Shown: piece after piece, positions 49,264 through 57,955 of the stretch | Numbering within the stretch: the first letter of the stretch is position 1 | How the letters are laid out: each line of letters opens with the position of its first letter | NCBI RefSeq assembly: GCF_900177535.1 | Contig: NZ_FXAJ01000001.1 | Span: 1,154,214 to 1,218,213, forward strand | DNA: 64,000 nt | DNA from: Priestia filamentosa | GTDB taxonomy: Bacteria; Bacillota; Bacilli; Bacillales; Bacillaceae_H | Reading direction: 5' to 3' | Translations under genes and position numbers: made by a program | Notes under the pieces: generated by a model | Seen by the model: only the letters and a program-made list of their open reading frames with translations | Told to the model about the DNA's origin: nothing | Database searches by the model: none

Positions 49264-49902
49264 ATGGAGAAAATTAAGGTGATTATTGCAGATGATAACT
49301 CATTCGTCCGCGAAGGAATGAAAATTATTTTGAGTACATATGAAGAATTTGATGTCGTAGGTCTTTTTGTAGATGGAGAAGAAGCTGTAGCATATTGTGA
49401 ACATCATTCTCCTGATGTAGCTCTGTTAGATATTCGTATGCCTAATATGAATGGAGTTGAAGCAACAAAGATTTTGAGCGAGAAAACGAACGTAAAACCG
49501 CTTATTCTCACAACGTTTGACGATGATGAATATGTATTGGATGCAATAAGGAACGGGGCGCGTGGTTACTTACTAAAAAACAACGATCCCGAGCGAATCC
49601 GGGATGCTATCAAAAGTGTTTATATGGGCCACACCGTTATGCAAGATGTTGTACTTGATAAAATTAAATCAAACTTGCAGCCTGCTAAAGAAGAGGTAAG
49701 AATTGATAAAAATCTTTTTACAGAAAGAGAAATTATGGTGATGTCTCTTATTGCGAAAGGACTTTCTAATAAAGAAATCGCGGCAAAGCTGTTTATGTCA
49801 GAGGGAACAATCGCAAATTATGTGAGTACAATTTTATCAAAGGGTAATTTAGGACACCGCACAAAAATTGCCATCTATTATTTAACAGGGAAAGTAGATT
49901 AA
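49264..49902 (+). CDS. NarL/LuxR-family response regulator (LnrK-like)
   Basis: 212 residues. Receiver domain with acidic pocket ADDN, phospho-acceptor Asp54 in ALLDIRMPNMNG, and Lys in GYLLKN; C-terminal LuxR helix-turn-helix FTEREIMVMSLIAKGLSNKE through SEGTIANYVSTILSKGN. GTGGGGGAAT precedes the ATG. Directly coupled to the histidine kinase (overlap of one base). With the downstream three-gene ABC exporter this gives the LnrJK-LMN arrangement of B. subtilis (linearmycin sensing and export), though kinase and regulator are in opposite order. Confidence 0.9.
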   Translation: MEKIKVIIADDNSFVREGMKIILSTYEEFDVVGLFVDGEEAVAYCEHHSPDVALLDIRMPNMNGVEATKILSEKTNVKPLILTTFDDDEYVLDAIRNGARGYLLKNNDPERIRDAIKSVYMGHTVMQDVVLDKIKSNLQPAKEEVRIDKNLFTEREIMVMSLIAKGLSNKEIAAKLFMSEGTIANYVSTILSKGNLGHRTKIAIYYLTGKVD

Positions 49903-51029
49903 TGGTTAGAAAAGAACAGCTAATGGAAGAATGGGTTTTATACAGTAAAGCGGTACTACTCTTATACTTTATGCTTCAGTATGTAAATGAGGCCGGAGAA
50001 AAAGTTCCATGGGTAGTATGTTCACTTTTACTTTATGTTTGTTGCAATGTTTTACTTTATATTATGAAGAAAAGAAACGTGAAGCTTGTTGTATTGCTTT
50101 TATCTCTCACAGTGCTTGCTATGAGTGCTATATTGCTTCATATCTTCTTTCTTTTACTTCTTCCGTTAAACATATACGAACTTCTTTTTTATCAGGGGAA
50201 AAGACTATCATGGGGGATGCCTGCTGCTCTTATTGTTCTCTTTTTTCTCCCTTATTATGTGCAAATTTTATACGGATTTGTAACTGTCTTTACGTTTTTG
50301 ACGTTTACAATATTAGCTCGTTATTCAAGTAGAATTGTTTTCTTGGAACAAAAAGAATTAAATCTTCGCAAGGACCTTCATAATACAAAGCGAAATCTTC
50401 ATGAAAAAGAGGAATGGAAAAAGCAATCTCAGTATATGTTTAAGCTTGAAGAACGCAATCGTCTTTCTCAAGAAATTCATGATAAAATCGGGCATGCCAT
50501 GACAGGAGCTTTAATTCAGATGGAAGCCTCAAAACAGCTTCTAGGACGTGATGAAAAAAAAGCAAAAGAGCTTTTGCAAAATGCTATTAATATTTCCAGT
50601 GAAGGAATTGAAAGTATCAGGTTGACGTTAAAAAAAATTAAACCTCCCTCAGAACAAATGGGCGTAAATCAGCTTAAAACGCTTATTAATGAGTTTATCG
50701 TTCGAACGAACGTTTCTACCTCTTTTTTGTATAGCGGAGATTTAGATAAAATGGGACCAATCTATTGGAAGGTTGTGTATGAAAATATTGCGGAGGGACT
50801 TACAAATTCTCTAAAGTATAGCAATGCAAGTGAGATTACAGTTGAAGTAGCTGTGTTAAATAAAGTGGTTAAGGCTCAGATAAAAGACAATGGAACAGGA
50901 GCAGAGAAAGTAATAAAAGGAATGGGGATTATAGGAATGGAAGAACGTGCTGCATCTTTAAACGGACAGATTATTGTAGATGGATCAAACGGCTTTTCTG
51001 TTACAACGCTGCTCCTTTTATCATCTTAA
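49902..51029 (+). CDS. Sensor histidine kinase, HisKA_3 type (LnrJ-like)
   Basis: 375 residues. Five or six membrane helices (residues 12-150) with almost no extracellular loops, so it probably senses within the membrane, as do LnrJ/LiaS-type kinases. A coiled coil follows, then the HisKA_3 box EERNRLSQEIHDKIGHAMTG with the phospho-His, and the ATPase domain with ENIAEGLTNSLKYSNASE (N box) and DNGTGAEKVIKGMGIIGMEE. The start ATG at 49902 shares a base with the regulator's stop. A terminator stands between it and the ABC genes. Confidence 0.9.
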   Translation: MVRKEQLMEEWVLYSKAVLLLYFMLQYVNEAGEKVPWVVCSLLLYVCCNVLLYIMKKRNVKLVVLLLSLTVLAMSAILLHIFFLLLLPLNIYELLFYQGKRLSWGMPAALIVLFFLPYYVQILYGFVTVFTFLTFTILARYSSRIVFLEQKELNLRKDLHNTKRNLHEKEEWKKQSQYMFKLEERNRLSQEIHDKIGHAMTGALIQMEASKQLLGRDEKKAKELLQNAINISSEGIESIRLTLKKIKPPSEQMGVNQLKTLINEFIVRTNVSTSFLYSGDLDKMGPIYWKVVYENIAEGLTNSLKYSNASEITVEVAVLNKVVKAQIKDNGTGAEKVIKGMGIIGMEERAASLNGQIIVDGSNGFSVTTLLLLSS

Positions 51030-51066
51030 ATGTGTTTCTTCCTAAAAATAATGAATATTCTCATCT

Positions 51067-51107
51067 AAAAAACATGAACTTCTGCACTACGGAAGTTCAT
51101 GTTTTTT
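51067..51107 (+). terminator. Terminator between the two-component and ABC genes
   Basis: AAAACATGAACTTC pairs with GGAAGTTCATGTTTT, then T residues. Only about 40 bp remain before the ABC genes, so read-through or a compact promoter must serve them. Confidence 0.8.
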
Positions 51108-51148
51108 ATTTACAATGAGAAAAGATAAGGAACTGAAAGGGTGACGGT

Positions 51149-52084
51149 ATGAACGTTTTAGAATTGAGAAATGTTACAAGAAAATTTAATGACTTTATCG
51201 CTGTTGATAATATGTCTTTATCAATCCAAAAAGGTGAGATTTTTGGTTTGCTTGGAGCAAATGGAGCTGGGAAAAGTACAACGATTAATATGATAGCAAG
51301 CTTGTTGCAAATTACAGAAGGTGAAATTGAGATTTTAGGAAAAAGCATTACTAAACACCGGAAGTTTGCCAAAATGAATATTGGAATTGTTCCGCAAGAT
51401 ATTGCCATTTATGAAAATCTCACAGCAAGTGAAAATATTAAATTCTTCGCTGGACTTTATGGACTAAGAGGAAGTTTGTTAAAACAGCGTGTTGAAGAAG
51501 CTTTAGAGTTTGTAGGGCTTATAGATAAAGCAAAAAGTTTTCCAAAAAGTTTCTCAGGAGGAATGAAACGCCGTCTGAATATTGCATGTGCAATTGCGCA
51601 TCGACCAAAGCTGTTAATTATGGATGAACCAACGGTTGGTATTGATCCTCAGTCTCGTAAGCATATTTTGGAGTCAGTCAAAAAGCTTAATGAAATAGGT
51701 TCTACCATCATTTACACAAGTCACTATATGGAAGAAGTAGAAGCACTCTGTACGAACATTGCGATTGTTGATCATGGCAAAATTATTGCAAAAGGATCAA
51801 AAGAAAATCTTAAGTCACTGATTACAGATGTAAAAGAGCTCTGGGTTGAAGTAAAAGATCCCTTGTATGTTAATTGTGAATCTATAGAAGAAATTGCTGG
51901 GGTAAAGCGTGCAAGCGTTGAAGGAAATATAATTAAAATTTATTCAGATGTAGAAATTCAAAACTTGAATAAAATTATCCAAACTTTACTGAAAGCAGAA
52001 GTGGAAATAAGTTCGTTGGAAGAAAAAGCACCTAATTTAGAAACGGTATTTTTAACATTAACAGGACGTAATCTAAGAGACTAG
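51149..52084 (+). CDS. ABC exporter ATPase (LnrL-like)
   Basis: 311 residues: Walker A GLLGANGAGKST (near residue 35), Q-loop IVPQDIAIYENLT, signature FSGGMKRRLNIACA, Walker B LLIMDEPTVGIDPQ and switch His YTSHYMEE, plus a C-terminal regulatory extension. This matches drug-export ATPases of the LnrL/DrrA class. GAAAGGGTG precedes the ATG. It is the first gene of a three-gene exporter, 17 bp before the next. Confidence 0.9.
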   Translation: MNVLELRNVTRKFNDFIAVDNMSLSIQKGEIFGLLGANGAGKSTTINMIASLLQITEGEIEILGKSITKHRKFAKMNIGIVPQDIAIYENLTASENIKFFAGLYGLRGSLLKQRVEEALEFVGLIDKAKSFPKSFSGGMKRRLNIACAIAHRPKLLIMDEPTVGIDPQSRKHILESVKKLNEIGSTIIYTSHYMEEVEALCTNIAIVDHGKIIAKGSKENLKSLITDVKELWVEVKDPLYVNCESIEEIAGVKRASVEGNIIKIYSDVEIQNLNKIIQTLLKAEVEISSLEEKAPNLETVFLTLTGRNLRD

Positions 52085-52101
52085 GAAAGGAGGGAGAATT
52101 T

Positions 52102-53226
52102 ATGAGGATCATCAATCTGATGGTAAAGGAAATAAAAAGCTACTGTCGAGATAAACAAACGTTTCTGTTTTATCTCGCTCTTCCAATTGGTCTTATGTTT
52201 ATTTTAGGAACAGCTCTTTCTGGAGCGTTTGCAAAAGATGTGTCTATTAATAATGTGAACATTTTATATAAAAATAAAGGAGACAGTGAATTCACCGAAA
52301 GTTTTAAAAGTTTTATAAAAGAAATGGAGAAAGAAAATGATCTATCTTTTAAAGAAGCAAAAGGAAAGTTAGATGGAAAAGAAGCGATAAGGAAGGGAGA
52401 ATATACAGCTTATATTGAACTTCACTCAAAAGAGGTAAAAATTTATAAAAATAGCGCTGCCTCTGTTGAACAAAGCGTTGTTCAAGCTATTATGCAAAAT
52501 TTCGTAGATCGATATAATGCTGTATATGAAGTAACTAAAATAAATCCTAAAGGAATAGAAGAAGCTATAACAGCAAGCAACAGTGACTACATGAAAGAAA
52601 GGTCACTAAACTCACCTGATAAGCCAAATTCGATGGATTACTACGCTGTTGTGATGACAACAATGACAGCATTTTTTAGCTTGTTTCATAGTTTTCATCT
52701 TTTAAGAGGAGAAACAGTGCTTCATACGAGTGACAGACTTCTATCTTCACCAATTAGCAAGTTTGAAATTTTCGTTGGCAAGGTTTTAGGGAATTTAGTG
52801 GTGAATATGATGTTTCTCTTAGCAGTTATTTTATTTAGTAAATACGTTTTTAAAGCAAATTGGGGGGATCATCTCTTCCTTATTTTCCTCCTTTTAGCTA
52901 CGGAAGTATTTCTAGCTGTCAGCTTAGGAATTTGTATTAGCTATATTGCTAAAACTCCTCAAACAACAAGCGTTATTTCCATTGTTTTTGTACAGCTCGC
53001 TAACTTTTTTGGAGGCGCCTATTTTCCTTTCACAGCAGAAGAGGGCACATTTTTGCACCTTATCGTAAATCTTTCTCCGCTTCATTGGGCAAATAAAGGA
53101 ATATTAGATGTTATATATGCGGGAAGTTTTGACACAGCTCTCTCCGTTCTCTTTGGTAACATTGGGATCGCTTTACTATGTATTTTAATCACTACTTTTG
53201 CTCTGCAGAGACGGGAGGGACTATAA
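52102..53226 (+). CDS. ABC-2 exporter permease (LnrM-like)
   Basis: 374 residues. One N-terminal helix (TFLFYLALPIGLMFILGTAL), a large extracellular region (about residues 45-180), then five helices (FFSLFHSFHLL, LVVNMMFLLAVILFSKYV, LFLIFLLLATEVFLAVSLGI and two more), the YhgE/LnrM/DrrB layout. AAGGAGGGAG precedes the ATG. The stop abuts the GTG of the next permease, so the two permeases probably form a heterodimer with the ATPase. Confidence 0.85.
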   Translation: MRIINLMVKEIKSYCRDKQTFLFYLALPIGLMFILGTALSGAFAKDVSINNVNILYKNKGDSEFTESFKSFIKEMEKENDLSFKEAKGKLDGKEAIRKGEYTAYIELHSKEVKIYKNSAASVEQSVVQAIMQNFVDRYNAVYEVTKINPKGIEEAITASNSDYMKERSLNSPDKPNSMDYYAVVMTTMTAFFSLFHSFHLLRGETVLHTSDRLLSSPISKFEIFVGKVLGNLVVNMMFLLAVILFSKYVFKANWGDHLFLIFLLLATEVFLAVSLGICISYIAKTPQTTSVISIVFVQLANFFGGAYFPFTAEEGTFLHLIVNLSPLHWANKGILDVIYAGSFDTALSVLFGNIGIALLCILITTFALQRREGL

Positions 53227-54366
53227 GTGAAAGAAACAGGATGGATTATAAAAAATATTATAAAAAGCTTGTTAAATATGAAAGGAGGTCTTCTTTTATA
53301 TTTATTCATTCCGCTTGCAGGAATTATTTTATCAACAGTTATACATGGAAGTGACAATCCGGACATCCGAATTGGCGTTGTTGATGAAGATAAAAGTGGA
53401 CTCACAAAAGACACTTTCTCTTTTTTAAAAGGATTAGAAAATATGAATGTTGAAAAAATTTCAATTAAACAACAAGAGGAATCTCTAACAGCAGGAGAAA
53501 AAGATCTTATTATTATTTTTAATAGCGGATTTGAGGAAAGTGTTAAAAGAGGAAAACCAGAAGGGATTGAGCTTGTATCCCTTAAAGGAGAAGAAGCAAC
53601 GGCTTTTGTAAAAAGCTATCTTGCCAGTTATATTGATAATGTGGCTTCAATTGCGCATGGAACAGAGGGGGATGAAGAGTTTCAGCTTGTTTATAACCGC
53701 TATCAGAACTCTGAAGTTAGTGTAACAGCCGGCACACTTGAAAACACCTCTCAGTATAAGCAAATGACGTACAGTTCCATTGGTTTTCTAATTGTCATCA
53801 TGTTATCCTTTGCTATGTCATTATCACTGCTTATTTTAAAAGAGAAAGAGACAAGAACTTATTATAGAATTACGGCAGCTCCTATTACAGCAAGACAGTA
53901 TGTAGCAGCAAACATTATTGTAAATATGATTGTGATGAGCGTACAGGTTATCTTAACATTAACAGTTATGAAAGTTGTTTTTCACATTGATTACGGGCTG
54001 GCGTCTTGGCAACTTTTTTCTCTCATGTTCTTATTTTCTTTTGTATCCGTTGGGCTCTCATTAGCGCTCATCTCTTTTGTGAATTCAACTTCTGCAGCAC
54101 CTGCTTTACAAAATGCCGTACTTATTCCTACATGCATGCTATCAGGCTGCTTTTGGCCTATTGAAGTTATGCCAGATTCCATCCAGAAACTTGCTGACTT
54201 CCTGCCACAAAAATGGGTGTTAGAAACGATTACAAAATTTCAAGAAGGAAAAGGATTAGAAGATTTGTATATGAATTTTATTGTGCTGTTTTCATTTGGG
54301 ATTGCTTTCTTTTTGATTGCTATCTATAAATTTAGTCGAAATAAAAGTGTACGAACGTTTGTTTAA
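53227..54366 (+). CDS. ABC-2 exporter permease (LnrN-like)
   Basis: 379 residues, same layout as its neighbour: helix near residues 18-40 (GGLLLYLFIPLAGIILSTVI), outside loop to residue 180, then five helices including IGFLIVIMLSFAMSLSLLIL and the conserved MLSGCFWPIEVMPD turn near residue 304 that is typical of ABC-2 permeases. GTG start at 53227 directly after the previous stop, with GGGAGGG before it. Ends the exporter operon. Confidence 0.85.
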   Translation: MKETGWIIKNIIKSLLNMKGGLLLYLFIPLAGIILSTVIHGSDNPDIRIGVVDEDKSGLTKDTFSFLKGLENMNVEKISIKQQEESLTAGEKDLIIIFNSGFEESVKRGKPEGIELVSLKGEEATAFVKSYLASYIDNVASIAHGTEGDEEFQLVYNRYQNSEVSVTAGTLENTSQYKQMTYSSIGFLIVIMLSFAMSLSLLILKEKETRTYYRITAAPITARQYVAANIIVNMIVMSVQVILTLTVMKVVFHIDYGLASWQLFSLMFLFSFVSVGLSLALISFVNSTSAAPALQNAVLIPTCMLSGCFWPIEVMPDSIQKLADFLPQKWVLETITKFQEGKGLEDLYMNFIVLFSFGIAFFLIAIYKFSRNKSVRTFV

Positions 54367-54406
54367 CAAAACTTGTCTTGCCTACAATCAAGGAAGTTAA
54401 AATAAT

Positions 54407-54452
54407 AAAAAGAGCTAATTTCTGATATAGAGCTGGGAGATTAGCTCTTTTT
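54407..54452 (+). terminator. Terminator of the exporter operon
   Basis: AAAAAGAGCTAAT pairs with ATTAGCTCTTTTT around a longer loop. Confidence 0.78.
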
Positions 54453-54579
54453 ATAAGTTGCTGACGTTCTTATTGTAATTAGTAATAACAGTAACCTAAA
54501 GTATGAAACACGAAAACTAACAAATAAGAATTTATATTTTAATAGGATATGGTAAAATTTATAAAAAGGGGGGCGTGTA

Positions 54580-55449
54580 ATGACCATTAAATTTCATATT
54601 GTTGATGTGTTTTCAAAAGGGCGCTACAGTGGAAATCAGCTTGCTGTTTTTGAAAATGCTCATCATTTATCAACGGAAGAGATGCAGAAGATTGCAAAAG
54701 AAGTGAATTTCTCTGAAACAACCTTTCTTTTGGATGATAAAGAAAGGGACGGAGCGTGGGATGTAAGGATTTTTACGCCAACAGAAGAGGTTCCATTTGC
54801 AGGGCATCCCACGTTAGGAACAGCACATATTATTAGACAACATTTATTGGAAGCAGATGTGAAAAATATTACCTTACGTTATAAGATTGGCCCAATTTCA
54901 GTTACATTTGAAGAAGACGGAAAAGTTTTTATGCTCCAAAATGAACCAACATTCGGGAAAACGATTGAAAAAGAAGAAGCTGCTGCTGTTTTAAATATAG
55001 GGACAGAAGAGCTTTGTGATACATATCCTGTTCAAGAAGTTTCAACAGGACTGCCTGTCATTATTGCTCCTATCAAAACACTACAAACCGTTAAAAACAT
55101 TGTTGTGAATGAAAGAGCTTATTTTGAAATGATAAAAGATAGAGAAGCAAAAGCAATCATGGTATTTTGTCCTGAAACAGTAGAAGGGAATACGCTGCAT
55201 GCTCGTGATTTTTGCTCTTACTATGGAGTCCCGGAAGATCCAGCGACAGGAAGTGCTAATGGCTGTCTTGGTGCCTACTGCATCTACCACAACTATTTTA
55301 GGGAAAGCTCTATATCTATGACGGTCGAACAAGGGTATGAGATAGGGAGACCTTCTCTTTTGTTTGTAAAAGTAAAAAAGGATGAGAAATTTTATATCGA
55401 AGTTGGTGGATATGTCGAACATATTGCTTCTGGGGCATGGAACGTATAG
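54580..55449 (+). CDS. PhzF-family isomerase
   Basis: 289 residues with the two-lobed diaminopimelate-epimerase fold. IVDVFSKGRYSGNQLAVFEN at the N-terminus, the catalytic Glu46 in NFSETTFLL, FTPTEEVPFAGHPTLGTAHI and, in the second lobe, DFCSYYGVPEDPATGSANGC define PhzF. In phenazine makers PhzF isomerises DHHA, but no other phz gene is present, so another substrate is likely, as for most Bacillus PhzF-like proteins. AAGGGGGGCG precedes the ATG. Confidence 0.9.
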   Translation: MTIKFHIVDVFSKGRYSGNQLAVFENAHHLSTEEMQKIAKEVNFSETTFLLDDKERDGAWDVRIFTPTEEVPFAGHPTLGTAHIIRQHLLEADVKNITLRYKIGPISVTFEEDGKVFMLQNEPTFGKTIEKEEAAAVLNIGTEELCDTYPVQEVSTGLPVIIAPIKTLQTVKNIVVNERAYFEMIKDREAKAIMVFCPETVEGNTLHARDFCSYYGVPEDPATGSANGCLGAYCIYHNYFRESSISMTVEQGYEIGRPSLLFVKVKKDEKFYIEVGGYVEHIASGAWNV

Positions 55450-55460
55450 ATTATGTATGA

Positions 55461-55497
55461 AAAAAAGTCGCCTTCTCATTGAGAAGGCGACTCCTTT
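55461..55497. terminator. Bidirectional terminator
   Basis: AGTCGCCTTCTCA pairs with TGAGAAGGCGACT between convergent genes. Confidence 0.85.
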
Positions 55498-55514
55498 GTA
55501 GTGACATTTTTTGT

Positions 55515-55787
55515 TTACTTAACAGCTTCTTTTAACTCTTTCCCTGCTTTAAAGGCAGGTACTTTTGAAGCTGGGATTTGAATTTCTTCTCCTGTTTGTG
55601 GATTACGGCCTGTACGAGCTGAGCGCTCACGTACTTCAAATGTACCGAATCCAATGAGCTGGATTTTTTCTTCTTTTGATAATGTTGATGAAATTGTGTC
55701 AAACAAAGCATCAAGAGCTTTTGTTGCATCTTTTTTGCTTAGTTCCGCTTTTTCAGCTACTGCATTAATTAAATCTGTTTTATTCAC
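55515..55787 (-). CDS. hup: HU-type DNA-binding protein
   Basis: 90-residue histone-like protein that bends and compacts DNA as a dimer. Helical N-half [20 protein letters not shown], then the beta arm [20 protein letters not shown] with [25 protein letters not shown], all conserved. Start is GTG 55787, six bases behind GAGGTG; the in-frame codon further upstream is part of that site. Bacillus often has two HU genes, and this may be the secondary copy; hbs itself usually sits beside spoIVA, which is not here. Confidence 0.95.
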   Translation of the reverse strand: MNKTDLINAVAEKAELSKKDATKALDALFDTISSTLSKEEKIQLIGFGTFEVRERSARTGRNPQTGEEIQIPASKVPAFKAGKELKEAVK

Positions 55788-56157
55788 ACTAAACACCTCT
55801 TCATTTTAGCTTTTGTGTAGAAATATCCTTTATATGAAACATTTTACAAGCATCATCTCTTCTACACAAGAGAAATTGTTTAAAATAAAAAATTAGTCTG
55901 GTTATACATGAAGCATGATATGTTTTTATGATAACCTGTTATCAGTAATAACCGAATCTTTCATAGAATAAACCTTTTCTATTAAAAAAATTTATTTTGC
56001 TCTCCTAAGATGACATTTGTACAATAGGAAAGATGGGGAAAAAGCACTTTATAAGCGGGAAAGAACCATCTATTGGAAGAGGATCTAGAAAGAAAAGTTT
56101 GCTATAAAGAGAGAAAAACAATCTATTTTCAAAGGAAAAGATATCAGGAGGGATACA
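55788..56157. other. Intergenic region, 370 bp
   Basis: AT-rich region holding the minus-strand hup promoter and the leader of the small gene at 56158. I see no ORF with a ribosome site, no hairpin terminator and no recognisable operator. Confidence 0.5.
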
Positions 56158-56322
56158 GTGGCAGATTGGACGATGCTAACAGAACAAGAACGAGAGCAGC
56201 TTTCAAATATGATAGAGGAAATGACGTCTTCAGAAAAAGAAAGCGATGTGAAACAAACAAGCGAGAAGATTCATCGCTTTATTGATTTATTGGAAGAAAA
56301 GCAGCAATCTAAAAAAAGATAG
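56158..56322 (+). CDS. Small acidic helical protein, 54 residues
   Basis: GTG start behind AGGAGGGAT, reading MADWTMLTEQEREQLSNMIE then EMTSSEKESDVKQTSEKIHR and FIDLLEEKQQSKKR. It is a single amphipathic helix with no membrane part. The ribosome site and the terminator directly behind make it a likely real gene. Family unknown. Confidence 0.6.
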   Translation: MADWTMLTEQEREQLSNMIEEMTSSEKESDVKQTSEKIHRFIDLLEEKQQSKKR

Positions 56323-56328
56323 TATTAT

Positions 56329-56363
56329 AAAAGGCAGAAGAATTTCTTCTGCCTTTTGTTTTT
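56329..56363. terminator. Bidirectional terminator
   Basis: AAAAGGCAGAAGAA pairs with TTCTTCTGCCTTTT between convergent genes. Confidence 0.83.
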
Positions 56364-56499
56364 ATTGTTCTTCTTTTTGCATTTCCGCAAGCTTTGCAAG
56401 TAGGATATGCTGTGGCATATGCATAATTTGCTCAAGCGGCATATTTAGCGACTGTGCTAGTTTTTGAGCTGTTTCAGCCGATATTTGTAAAGGTCTCAT
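56362..56499 (-). CDS. yycC: YycC-family small protein
   Basis: 45 residues: MRPLQISAETAQKLAQSLNM, then PLEQIMHMPQHILLAKLAEM and QKEEQ. The PLxxIMHMPQHILL core is what I recall of YycC proteins of Bacillus, a tiny conserved family with no known function. AAGGAG lies seven bases before the ATG. It shares a terminator with the small gene opposite. Confidence 0.72.
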   Translation of the reverse strand: MRPLQISAETAQKLAQSLNMPLEQIMHMPQHILLAKLAEMQKEEQ

Positions 56500-56557
56500 A
56501 CAAGTTTCTCCTTAGCTTTTTTTTCATCATATCATAAATCAAAGCCGTACGTGACCT

Positions 56558-57781
56558 TTATTTATACCACTCTTGGATCCGTTCATCTTTTGGAAGAAGA
56601 AACGTTAAAAATCCAAGGATAGGGAGGAAACCGACGCTAATAATCGTTGGATTGAGACCTATTTTATCAATGAAAAACCCTAAAGCAACGCCACCAATAG
56701 CTCCCATTCCAAATGCCAATCCAACGGTTAATCCAGACATTGTACCAATTTTTCCTGGCACAAGTTCTTGTGCATATACAACAGTTACAGAAAAACTGGA
56801 CATTAAAACGAGCCCAATGAGAGCTAGAAAAACGTAAGCTAAGAGCGGACTGACATATGGTAAGGAAAGTGAGAATGGAACGGTTCCAAGCATTGAAAAT
56901 AATATAACGTTTCTTTTGCCAAAACGATCTGCAAGAGGTCCGCCTAAAAATGTCCCAACAGCTCCCATGAGAAGAAAAAGAAAAATATAGCTTTGAGATT
57001 CAGAGATGCTTGCTTCATAGTTTTGAATCGTATAAAAAGCATAAAAATTAGAAATGGCACTAATATACCAAGAACGGGCAAAGATGAGAAAAATAATGAT
57101 AAGTAATGCGCCTTTAATTGCTTTTTTGGATTCTACATTCATCTGGCGCTCTGCTTTTCGCTTCTTCGGCGTATACATAACAAGGCGTGAACTATACCAT
57201 CTAGCAATATAAAAAAGTAGAGCAACGGCCACCCCGCCGAAGATTGTAAACCAAGCAGCTCCCCCTTGCCCAAGCTTTGCTAGCACAAGCGCTGTCATTA
57301 AAGGAGCAAGCGCTTGCCCTGAATTTCCTCCGACTTGATAAATAGATTGAGCAAGCCCGCGTCTATTTCCAGCTGCCATGTAGGCTACACGCGAACCTTC
57401 TGGATGAAAAACTGCAGATCCAAGCCCGATAAAAAATACACAAAGTAAAATAGTTTCAAATGAAGGAGCAAAAGCAAGAAAAAACATGCCAAGCATACTG
57501 CTTGTAAGCCCAAGTGGCAGAGCATAAGGGATTGGTTTCTTGTCTGTATAAAGCCCTACAACAGGCTGCATGACAGAAGAAACCATGTTAAGGGTAAAAG
57601 AAATAAGTCCAAGTTGTGTGAATGTCAATCCCATTGATCTTTCTAAAATTGGAAACATAGCAGGGATAACAGCTTGTAAGGCATCATTTAATAAATGACA
57701 AAGTCCAATAATAAATAAAATGTTGTACACTGTTATTTTTTCTATGCTATCCGGTTTTGGTGCAGCAACAGTAGTTCCCAT
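56558..57781 (-). CDS. fsr: MFS efflux transporter, fosmidomycin-resistance (Fsr) type
   Basis: 407 residues, 12 membrane helices. NILFIIGLCHLLNDALQAVI followed by PAMFPILERSMGLTFTQLGL is the Fsr signature, with GLYTDKKPIPYALPLGLTSS as the loop after helix 2 and FIGLGSAVFHPEGSRVAYMA and GRRGLAQSIYQVGGNSGQAL in helices 4-5; all are diagnostic. Family pumps export fosmidomycin and related drugs by proton exchange. GAAAGGAGG precedes the ATG. A divergent, Fur-boxed ABC exporter lies upstream. Confidence 0.87.
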   Translation of the reverse strand: MGTTVAAPKPDSIEKITVYNILFIIGLCHLLNDALQAVIPAMFPILERSMGLTFTQLGLISFTLNMVSSVMQPVVGLYTDKKPIPYALPLGLTSSMLGMFFLAFAPSFETILLCVFFIGLGSAVFHPEGSRVAYMAAGNRRGLAQSIYQVGGNSGQALAPLMTALVLAKLGQGGAAWFTIFGGVAVALLFYIARWYSSRLVMYTPKKRKAERQMNVESKKAIKGALLIIIFLIFARSWYISAISNFYAFYTIQNYEASISESQSYIFLFLLMGAVGTFLGGPLADRFGKRNVILFSMLGTVPFSLSLPYVSPLLAYVFLALIGLVLMSSFSVTVVYAQELVPGKIGTMSGLTVGLAFGMGAIGGVALGFFIDKIGLNPTIISVGFLPILGFLTFLLPKDERIQEWYK

Positions 57782-57897
57782 AAAAAAATCCTCCTTTCAA
57801 AATATGTAAAATAGAAAAGCTACTCTTTATGATAGGCACAAATGAAAAGGAATTCAAGATAAGGGGGAGAAAAGAGGTAAAAAAAAGCTTGTAAAAC

Positions 57898-57938
57898 ACA
57901 ATGATAATCATTATCATTGTATGGAGTTATACTATAAT
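57898..57938 (+). promoter_or_regulatory. Perfect Fur box over the promoter of the ABC exporter
   Basis: TGATAATCATTATCA (57902-57916) is an exact 7-1-7 Fur box, embedded in a perfect 11-1-11 palindrome from 57898 to 57920. It overlaps a promoter with TTATCA (57911-57916), 16-bp spacer and perfect TATAAT (57933-57938). Iron-loaded Fur should block this promoter. Confidence 0.82.
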
Positions 57939-57955
57939 GATAAGGGAGGAAAAAG

